From assembly GCA_964642235.1 (NCBI GenBank), contig CAZXOP010000124.1, positions 1 through 5,497 on the forward strand: 5,497 nt of DNA, given 5' to 3'. The notes beneath the pieces were generated by a model, which saw only the letters and a list, made by a program, of their open reading frames with translations, ran no database searches and was not told where the DNA came from. The translations under genes and the position numbers were made by a program. The stretch is from CAYSND01 sp964642235. Lineage in GTDB: Bacteria > Bacteroidota > Bacteroidia > Bacteroidales > UBA932. Shown here one piece after another: positions 1 through 4,941 of this stretch (position 1 is its first letter; every line of letters begins with the position of its first letter).

Positions 1-409
1 CATTATAAACAAACCCATTAAGTGCCCCTATATGGTCATAGTGAGCAGTTACGAATACATATTCATTTGAGGGGAAGATGCTTGGCACTATTCCAACTAC
101 ATTTCTTCCAACTATACTATCAAGCCTGAACTGCTGGTAATAAGCCCCGTTAAAAGGTTCGAGACCATACTCTTCAAAATGATCTCGTATATATCTTGCT
201 ACCATCTCGTTGCCTAATGTTCCGGTGGCTCTTCCACGTGTACAGTCATTGGAGATATAACTGAGAATTTTAGACTGCTTGGATCTATATATCATCTGCT
301 CAAACATGGTGTAGGGACCTAAACTCCTACTATTTTGGGCAGTTAGAGTCTGCGAGCAAAAAAATAATAGAGACGAGATAACTATTAATAGGGATTTCCT
401 TAAAAACAT
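1..409 (-). CDS. Exported M28-family zinc peptidase, N-terminal part (cut by window edge)
   Basis: Reading the minus strand from the ATG at 409-407 gives 136 codons open to the window edge, so only the N-terminus is present. Residues 1-24 form a signal peptide (MFLRKS, then a hydrophobic stretch) with a likely signal peptidase I site in TLTA|QN. Residues 45-100 resemble the start of M28 aminopeptidases: ISNDCTRGRATGTLGNEMVA, then a helix and an EYGLEPF segment. Residues 117-128 (YVFVTAHYDHIG) are the M28 core strand followed by the H-x-D motif, where H123 is the expected first zinc ligand and D125 the companion aspartate. The remaining ligands and the catalytic glutamate pair would lie beyond the edge. 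In this family such proteins are extracytoplasmic aminopeptidases or related zinc hydrolases; substrate cannot be told here. It diverges from mtgA across 45 bases. The family call rests on one motif and overall pattern, but it is a good match. Confidence 0.85.
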   Translation of the reverse strand, partial: MFLRKSLLIVISSLLFFCSQTLTAQNSRSLGPYTMFEQMIYRSKQSKILSYISNDCTRGRATGTLGNEMVARYIRDHFEEYGLEPFNGAYYQQFRLDSIVGRNVVGIVPSIFPSNEYVFVTAHYDHIGALNGFVYN

Positions 410-415
410 TTGCAC

Positions 416-423
416 TATATTTG
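416..423 (+). promoter_or_regulatory. Bacteroidota-type -7 box for mtgA-TPR
   Basis: TATATTTG matches the TAnnTTTG -7 consensus of the Bacteroidota primary sigma factor exactly. It would start transcription near position 430, giving a leader of about 25 bases before the mtgA ATG. No good -33 TTTG is seen at 19-21 bases upstream; the nearest T-rich element, TTTC at 395-398, is slightly too close. The leader is AT-rich with no Shine-Dalgarno sequence, as usual in this phylum. Confidence 0.6.
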
Positions 424-428
424 TACCG

Positions 429-436
429 CGAAAATA
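429..436 (-). promoter_or_regulatory. Possible -7 box for the M28 peptidase gene
   Basis: On the minus strand the sequence is TATTTTCG, one mismatch from TAnnTTTG. A TTTC at 457-460 (minus strand, one mismatch from the -33 TTTG) lies exactly 20 bases upstream. Transcription would start around 421-424, leaving a leader of roughly 12-15 bases. It sits directly against the plus-strand box at 416-423, so the two promoters would compete for the same DNA. Both elements are imperfect, so this is tentative. Confidence 0.35.
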
Positions 437-454
437 AGCTATTTTTACTAATAG

Positions 455-1180
455 ATGAAAAGGTTTAAGAAAATTGTACGGATTATATTTATTTGGGTAC
501 CTCTATCATTAGTGGCACTCTCCCTTTTTTGGATACTTGTATTAAAATTTGTCCCTGTTTATTATACTCCATTGATGTTTATTCGTTCCATAGAGTATCG
601 TAATGACCCTGATTTTAATACCACCAAGAACTGGACGAGAATAGAGGATATCTCCGATAATATGGCCCTCGCAGTGATCTCCTCTGAGGACAATAAATTC
701 CTGACTCATAGTGGGTTTGATTGGGATGAAGTGCAGAAGTCTATTGATGCCAATAAACGAGGAAAGAGACTCAGAGGGGCAAGTACCATCTCCCAACAGA
801 CTGCCAAGAATGTCTTTTTATACCCCGGAAGGTCTTGGTTCCGAAAAGGATTAGAGGTCTATTTTACTTCTGGCATAGAATTAGTGTGGGGTAAAAAGAG
901 GATAATGGAGGTCTATCTGAATGTTGCTGAGATGGGGAAAGGGATTTATGGGGCAGGGGCAGCTTCCGAAGTTTTTTTTAATAAACCGGCGTTAAAACTG
1001 ACACGCTACGAGTCTGCACTTATAGCCTCAGCACTACCAAACCCACTTAAAAGGAGGGTTAATAGACCTTCTCAATATATGTTAGGAAGGGCAGGACATA
1101 TAGTAGGCCTGATGAATAATATTGCTTATCCCGGATGGAATGATTTTTTAAGAAATGAAAAAAAGAAGAATAATAATTAG
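455..1180 (+). CDS. mtgA: Monofunctional biosynthetic peptidoglycan glycosyltransferase MtgA (GT51)
   Basis: It polymerises lipid II into glycan strands at the outer face of the inner membrane. The 241 residues hold a short cytoplasmic N-terminus, one membrane anchor (about 8-32) and a GT51 domain (about 60-225), with no transpeptidase domain; this is the usual MtgA length. All diagnostic motifs are visible: SSEDNKFLTHSGFDW (76-90) with catalytic E78 next to D79; GASTISQQTAKN (108-119); the helix at 131-146 with the second catalytic glutamate at E142; KKRIMEVYLN (147-156); and GAGAASEVFF with LTRYESALIASALPNP (166-197). The start is fixed because the codon just before the ATG is an in-frame TAG. 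The 3' end overlaps the next gene by 26 bases in another frame, so the two are very likely cotranscribed. The family assignment is secure; the anchor and absence of a penicillin-binding domain separate it from bifunctional class A PBPs. Confidence 0.97.
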   Translation: MKRFKKIVRIIFIWVPLSLVALSLFWILVLKFVPVYYTPLMFIRSIEYRNDPDFNTTKNWTRIEDISDNMALAVISSEDNKFLTHSGFDWDEVQKSIDANKRGKRLRGASTISQQTAKNVFLYPGRSWFRKGLEVYFTSGIELVWGKKRIMEVYLNVAEMGKGIYGAGAASEVFFNKPALKLTRYESALIASALPNPLKRRVNRPSQYMLGRAGHIVGLMNNIAYPGWNDFLRNEKKKNNN

Positions 1181-3149
1181 CGCACTGCTCCTTTTTTCAG
1201 TTTTCACTGCCTTTGCACAGTATGATAAGGATCAGTTTTTTTATAGGGGGAGACAGTCATTGATAGAGGGGAAGTATGCAAATGCTATTGATAATTTCAA
1301 TATCTTAATAAGACTTGAAAGTGATCAATATGAGGCATATTTTTTTAGGGGGATTGCCAAATATAACCTTGGGGACTTTATTGGTGCACAACTCGATTTC
1401 GATAAGACATTGGAGCTAAATCCAATTTACACACCCGCATATCATTATAGGGCTATTACACTCAGTAGAACAGGAAAATATGATTTGGCTCTAAAAGACT
1501 TGGAAGAGGCTGTCGATTTAAGACCAAGCTACTCGGGGCTCTATTTTAGCAGGGGTGTTACCTATTTTCTCTCTCAGCAGTTCGATAAGGCAATAGAAGA
1601 TTTCAATAGATTTCTGCGGACTAACCCAAAAGAGTCTGATGCATATTTAAATCGTGGGGCATCATATCTCTATGTGGGTGATACAACTAAAGCATTGGCT
1701 GACTACAATAAAGCCATTTCGATTAATAGATTTGACCCCGAAGGGTTTATACGAAGGTCAAAGGTTCTCCAAATGCAGGAGAAATTCCCGGAGGCAATAG
1801 CTGATCTTAACCATGCCATTACCCTCGACTCCACTAATACCTTTGCTTTTTTTAACAGGGCACTCCTAAGATATGATGCAAAAGATATAACCGGTGCCTT
1901 AAATGACCTTGCAAGGGTGCTGAAAGAGGAACCTAACAATGCCTTAACCCTTTATAACAGAGCTTTGATAAGGACGCAGACAGGGGATTATAACAATGCT
2001 CTTGAGGATTACGACCGTGTTCTCAATATCAACCCAAATAATGTACTTGCCTATTTTAATAGGGCGGCAGTTTTCCTTGAACTTGGGAGGTACCGTGATG
2101 CAATGGATGATTACTCACAGGCTATTAATCTCTATCCCGATTTTGCAAAGGCGTATATGAATCGCTCTTATGTTAAGAATAAACTCGGTCAGTATAATTC
2201 GGCAAAACAGGACTATGCCATAGCCCAACAAAAGGTGAGTGAATACCAGGCAAAATCCTCAGATACTACCCTCTTTGCACTTGCAGATACCACCAAAAAA
2301 TATGACAGACTGCTGAGTCTTGATGCAGATTTTGCAAAAAGAGACTTCAATGAAGAACTCTTGCAGTATAAAGATGTGGATATCAGGTTAAAACCTCTCT
2401 ATAAGTTTGTTGCCACATCTGCTACCACCACTGTAGGGAGTGCTATTCTTGAAAGGAGATATGAGAACTCTAATGTCTCCTCTTTCATAGGATCCGTACC
2501 TATCCCTATAGCCCTTTCCGGGGGTGAAGCCGAAAAACATAATGTAGATAATTTAAGGGTTATCGAGGTTCTTAATAAAGAGCTAAGGGAGAGCAAAGAT
2601 CCTGATAAGCTCTTTGCGAAAGCGATACTTGAAGCTGAAAACAAGCAGTTTAACACTGCACTTGCCTGTTATGATGATGCTATAGCTAAGAATCCGGAGC
2701 AGGTCTTTTACTATATCAATAGGGGAGTACTCCAGTCTGAAATGATTGACTTTATTGCTTCCATTGAGAGCAATGTTCAGATTCTTACCCTTGATGATGC
2801 AGGAACCACTCGTGCAAGGGTTAAAGAGCAGTCTCTTAGAAGTTATGACTATACTGCTGCCATCCACGATATGACCAAAGCCGCTGCACTCTTCCCTAAT
2901 TTCCCTTATACATATTATAACCTTGGAAACCTCTATTGTCTCTCCAATGATCTCCCTGAGTCTATTCTCCAATACACCAAGGCTCTCGAACTCTACCCAT
3001 ATCTCCCTGAGGCTTACTATAATAGGGGGCTAATCCTAATCTACTTGAAAGATAAAGAGAAGGGGTGTATAGACCTAAGTAAAGCAGGGGAGTTAGGTAT
3101 CTCCGATGCCTATAGCGTCATTAAGAAGTACTGTAAATCAGAGGAGTAG
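1155..3149 (+). CDS. Exported tetratricopeptide-repeat protein
   Basis: This 664-residue protein begins with a clear signal peptide (MKKRRIII, hydrophobic core, cleavage at TAFA|Q, residue 21), so the mature chain should be periplasmic or surface-exposed. The rest is mostly TPR. Ten repeats run without gaps over about 25-364: the position-8 small residue falls at 32, 66, 100, 134, 168, 202, 236, 270, 304 and 338, always 34 apart. A non-TPR linker follows (about 365-482), containing RLKPLYKF. The C-terminal block has clear repeats at 483-516, 517-550, 584-617 and 618-651, with a degenerate one at 551-583 that keeps only its second helix (YTAAIHDMTKAAALFPNF). TPR arrays bind partner proteins; no enzyme domain is seen. 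An in-frame TAA at 1149-1151 fixes the start. Overlap with mtgA suggests a cell-wall or envelope scaffold, which is inference. The specific family name is unknown to me. Confidence 0.93.
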   Translation: MKKRRIIISALLLFSVFTAFAQYDKDQFFYRGRQSLIEGKYANAIDNFNILIRLESDQYEAYFFRGIAKYNLGDFIGAQLDFDKTLELNPIYTPAYHYRAITLSRTGKYDLALKDLEEAVDLRPSYSGLYFSRGVTYFLSQQFDKAIEDFNRFLRTNPKESDAYLNRGASYLYVGDTTKALADYNKAISINRFDPEGFIRRSKVLQMQEKFPEAIADLNHAITLDSTNTFAFFNRALLRYDAKDITGALNDLARVLKEEPNNALTLYNRALIRTQTGDYNNALEDYDRVLNINPNNVLAYFNRAAVFLELGRYRDAMDDYSQAINLYPDFAKAYMNRSYVKNKLGQYNSAKQDYAIAQQKVSEYQAKSSDTTLFALADTTKKYDRLLSLDADFAKRDFNEELLQYKDVDIRLKPLYKFVATSATTTVGSAILERRYENSNVSSFIGSVPIPIALSGGEAEKHNVDNLRVIEVLNKELRESKDPDKLFAKAILEAENKQFNTALACYDDAIAKNPEQVFYYINRGVLQSEMIDFIASIESNVQILTLDDAGTTRARVKEQSLRSYDYTAAIHDMTKAAALFPNFPYTYYNLGNLYCLSNDLPESILQYTKALELYPYLPEAYYNRGLILIYLKDKEKGCIDLSKAGELGISDAYSVIKKYCKSEE

Positions 3150-3165
3150 ATTGGTATTACCTCTG
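3139..3165. other. Inverted repeat spanning the convergent stop codons
   Basis: CAGAGG (3139-3144) and CCTCTG (3160-3165) are perfect inverted copies. Allowing a bulged A at 3159, AGTA can pair with TATT (one G-U) to extend the stem to ten pairs around a six-base loop. It covers the TPR stop, the 7-base spacer and the sdaA stop. No T-tract follows on either strand, so it is not a standard intrinsic terminator, though it could slow or stabilise transcript ends where the genes converge. No other terminator candidate is visible here. Confidence 0.25.
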
Positions 3166-4365
3166 CTTCATTACTGTGGCGAGGCCACCTTCGGAGGTCT
3201 CTTTGTAGATGCTGGGGAGGTCGTGGCCGGTCTGTTTCATAGTTTCGACCACGGTGTCGAAACAGACTAAGTGGGTTCCGTCAGACATTATAGCGTATTG
3301 GGTAACATCGATGGCTCTTGCTGCGGCAAAGGCGTTACGCTCTATGCACGGTATCTGAACAAGACCACAAACAGGGTCACATGTTAGTCCCAAGAAGTGC
3401 TCGATTCCCATGGATGCAGCATATTCCATCTGCTGGATGGAGCCTCCGAAGAGTTGACAACCGGCGGCAGATGCCATTGAGCAGGCAGAGCCTACCTCAC
3501 CCTGACACCCTACCTCTGCTCCGGAAATAGAGGCATTGTTCTTTATTAGATTACCAATAAGTCCTGCTGTGGCAAGAGCATATTGTATTTTTTGATCGGA
3601 AAATCCGTGGTTAATAGAGTGATTGTAAAGGACTGCAGGAACGACTCCGCAAGAGCCACAAGTGGGTGCTGTTACTATCGTCCCTCCGGCGGCATTCTCC
3701 TCTGCTACTGCGAGTGCAAATGAAAAGGTGTTCCCTCTTCTCTGCATAGAACCTTGATAGCTCTTTGCCCTTAGATAATATGAAGAGGCACGCCTTCTAA
3801 CAAAGAGTCCCCCTTTAAGAACCCCCTCGTTTTCGAGCCCCCTTTTAATAGCATCCTGCATTGTTTCCCATACCACCTGCATATAATCAAGAACCTCTTT
3901 CCCCTCAAACTCCACAACATACTCCCAAAATGAGAGCCCGTTATTCTTGCAGTACTCCATAATATCCAACATGTTATTATGTGGATAGACATCTGCTTTT
4001 TCTCTCATGCCTGAATCGCTAATATCCCCACCTCCTATGCTGAAAGTGGTTTTGTTACCAATAATTCGCTTATCGGCATCTAAAGCTTCGAACTTCATCC
4101 CATTAGGGTGCTGAGGTAGAAATTCGCGAGGTTTCCAAATAATCTCTATGTTATTATTTCCACGTACTTTAGATAACCCTTCGATAACAGCTTCATCTGT
4201 AAGGTGCCCCTTTCCTGTGGCGGCAAGACTGCCATAAAGGGTGACATTATAAGATACGGCATTTGGGTATAGCTCCCCAAACATCTGCGCAGCTTTCATC
4301 GGAGCCATTGTGTGACTACTCGAAGGTCCTTTCCCGATTTTAAAAATCTCTTTTATAGATTCCAT
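3157..4365 (-). CDS. sdaA: L-serine ammonia-lyase (L-serine dehydratase), iron-sulfur type, single chain
   Basis: It deaminates L-serine to pyruvate and ammonia in the cytoplasm with an oxygen-labile [4Fe-4S] cluster. The 402 residues carry both domains in one chain: an N-terminal beta domain opening with IGKGPSSSHTMAPMKAA (10-26), and a C-terminal alpha domain with TAPTCGSCGVVPAVL (232-246), SISGAEVGCQGEVGSACSMA (279-298) and GLTCDPVCGLVQIPCIERNA (326-345). C287, C329 and C340 are the expected cluster ligands; their spacing (42 and 11) equals that recalled for the Legionella enzyme. The chain ends in GLATVMKQR, without the C-terminal cysteine of that enzyme. The N-terminal domain is shorter than in E. 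coli SdaA (about 454 residues in total). An in-frame TAA at 4372-4374 fixes the start, and a promoter box lies 20 bases ahead. The last ~380 bases are notably richer in GC than the rest. Function is secure. Confidence 0.96.
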   Translation of the reverse strand: MESIKEIFKIGKGPSSSHTMAPMKAAQMFGELYPNAVSYNVTLYGSLAATGKGHLTDEAVIEGLSKVRGNNNIEIIWKPREFLPQHPNGMKFEALDADKRIIGNKTTFSIGGGDISDSGMREKADVYPHNNMLDIMEYCKNNGLSFWEYVVEFEGKEVLDYMQVVWETMQDAIKRGLENEGVLKGGLFVRRRASSYYLRAKSYQGSMQRRGNTFSFALAVAEENAAGGTIVTAPTCGSCGVVPAVLYNHSINHGFSDQKIQYALATAGLIGNLIKNNASISGAEVGCQGEVGSACSMASAAGCQLFGGSIQQMEYAASMGIEHFLGLTCDPVCGLVQIPCIERNAFAAARAIDVTQYAIMSDGTHLVCFDTVVETMKQTGHDLPSIYKETSEGGLATVMKQR

Positions 4366-4385
4366 ATCTCTTTAATTAAAAGCTA

Positions 4386-4393
4386 CAAAGATA
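4386..4393 (-). promoter_or_regulatory. Bacteroidota-type -7 box for sdaA
   Basis: The minus strand reads TATCTTTG, an exact TAnnTTTG match. Transcription would begin near 4379-4381, just at the ten-base palindrome TTTAATTAAA (4371-4380), giving a leader of about 15 bases before the ATG at 4365. A T-run (4411-4415) lies about 17-18 bases upstream where a -33 element could sit, but there is no TTTG. This box suggests sdaA has its own promoter rather than depending only on readthrough from the DUF4293 gene. Confidence 0.6.
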
Positions 4394-4428
4394 TGAAAAT
4401 ATACGACATTAAAAATGGTTCGGATAGC

Positions 4429-4872
4429 TTATTTCAATCTTTTCTTCCCCTTCTTGTTATTATAAGAGCGAAGGCGGGTGGCTGCTATTAGCATAGCCTC
4501 ATCCCTCCCGATAAAACGGGCTGACATTAAGTTGAGAATAGCTGCCACTATCGGAAATACCGCAATAATGGAATATGACATAGAGGGGTCTCTCTGGAAA
4601 AACAGAACTAGTAGAAGAATCTGATAACCAGCTAATAATAGTGAGTTAAGAATGCAGACCCTTAACTGGAATACCCTTTTTTTGTAGTAGAAAATAACTG
4701 CTACGGAGAGGACAAAGGTTACTAAGTTAAAGAGTAGCAAATCCCATCTCTCAAAACACCTGATATTAGTAACCAAGTTTACATCTGTGATGGAGATAAG
4801 TGGAAAAATAAACATTGAGAGGAGAAGCCCTGAGGCTATCGTAAGAAATAAAGATTGAATTCTAAAAAACAT
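4429..4872 (-). CDS. DUF4293 family four-helix membrane protein, function unknown
   Basis: This 147-residue protein matches the pattern of DUF4293, a small integral membrane family of Bacteroidota with no known function. Four hydrophobic segments are visible at about 5-27, 44-63, 71-93 and 99-117, so both ends should be cytoplasmic. The family-like features are an N-terminal RIQ followed by a membrane helix, the basic loop YYKKRVFQLRVCILN (62-76) between helices 2 and 3, and the conserved-looking C-terminal stretch ARFIGRDEAMLIAATRLR (118-135). The tail after that is strongly basic (KKGKKRLK). The ATG at 4872-4870 lies 22 bases after an exact -7 box. The gene is 63 bases ahead of sdaA on the same strand; no terminator is seen between them, so some readthrough is possible. 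It diverges from the nucleoside phosphorylase gene. No biochemical role can be offered from the sequence. Confidence 0.88.
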   Translation of the reverse strand: MFFRIQSLFLTIASGLLLSMFIFPLISITDVNLVTNIRCFERWDLLLFNLVTFVLSVAVIFYYKKRVFQLRVCILNSLLLAGYQILLLVLFFQRDPSMSYSIIAVFPIVAAILNLMSARFIGRDEAMLIAATRLRSYNNKKGKKRLK

Positions 4873-4894
4873 ATAATATCATTTTATGATGTGC

Positions 4895-4902
4895 CAAAAA
4901 TA
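4895..4902 (-). promoter_or_regulatory. Bacteroidota-type -7 box for the DUF4293 gene
   Basis: The minus strand reads TATTTTTG, an exact TAnnTTTG match. TTTC at 4923-4926 (minus strand) lies exactly 20 bases upstream, one mismatch from the -33 TTTG. Transcription would start near 4887, leaving a leader of about 15 bases. The putative -33 touches the plus-strand -7 box at 4916-4923, so this promoter and the divergent one overlap. Confidence 0.6.
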
Positions 4903-4915
4903 GAAATTAATTTCG

Positions 4916-4923
4916 TACTTTTG
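4916..4923 (+). promoter_or_regulatory. Bacteroidota-type -7 box for the nucleoside phosphorylase gene
   Basis: TACTTTTG is an exact TAnnTTTG match 18 bases before the ATG at 4942, predicting a start near 4930 and a very short leader of about 12 bases. No TTTG is found at the usual -33 distance (around 4891-4896). No Shine-Dalgarno sequence precedes the start codon. Confidence 0.55.
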
Positions 4924-4941
4924 AAATTTAACTGAAATATC

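Noticed and set aside
348..368. Possible lipoprotein signal (LLFFC) in the M28 peptidase, with C18.
   Set aside because: Phe at -1 and -2 does not fit a lipobox, and a better signal peptidase I site (TLTA|QN) lies a few residues later.
431..445. Inverted repeat AAAATA-AGC-TATTTT in the mtgA leader, a possible operator or hairpin.
   Set aside because: It is short and made only of A/T pairs, which is expected by chance in this AT-rich spacer, and its left arm is already part of the minus-strand -7 candidate.
1157..1165. A_AAA_AAG slippery heptamer in the mtgA frame (1159-1165), suggesting programmed frameshifting into the TPR gene.
   Set aside because: A -1 shift there leads to GAA GAA TAA and stops at once; it does not enter the TPR frame, which is +1 relative to mtgA. 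No stimulatory hairpin is evident. The A-run is better explained as lysine codons of the signal peptide.
2583..2972. Minus-strand open frame of 129 codons inside the TPR gene (with others at 1703-1939 and 2399-2656).
   Set aside because: They lie antisense to a strongly supported gene, show no recognisable domain, and have low-complexity or implausible protein sequences; they are shadows of the coding frame.
3318..3530. Plus-strand open frame of 70 codons opposite the GC-rich end of sdaA.
   Set aside because: It is antisense to the conserved cluster-binding domain, and higher GC lowers stop-codon frequency, so a chance open frame is expected.
4371..4380. Ten-base palindrome TTTAATTAAA at the predicted sdaA transcription start, a possible operator.
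   Set aside because: Pure A/T palindromes of this length are common in such spacers, and there is no second copy in the window.
4861..4890. Six-codon upstream open frame (ATG at 4882-4880 on the minus strand) overlapping the DUF4293 start, and an ATCAT/ATGAT inverted repeat at 4878-4890.
   Set aside because: The upstream ATG is only about five bases from the predicted transcript start and the repeat has a 5-bp AT-rich stem; neither gives usable evidence of a leader peptide or attenuator.
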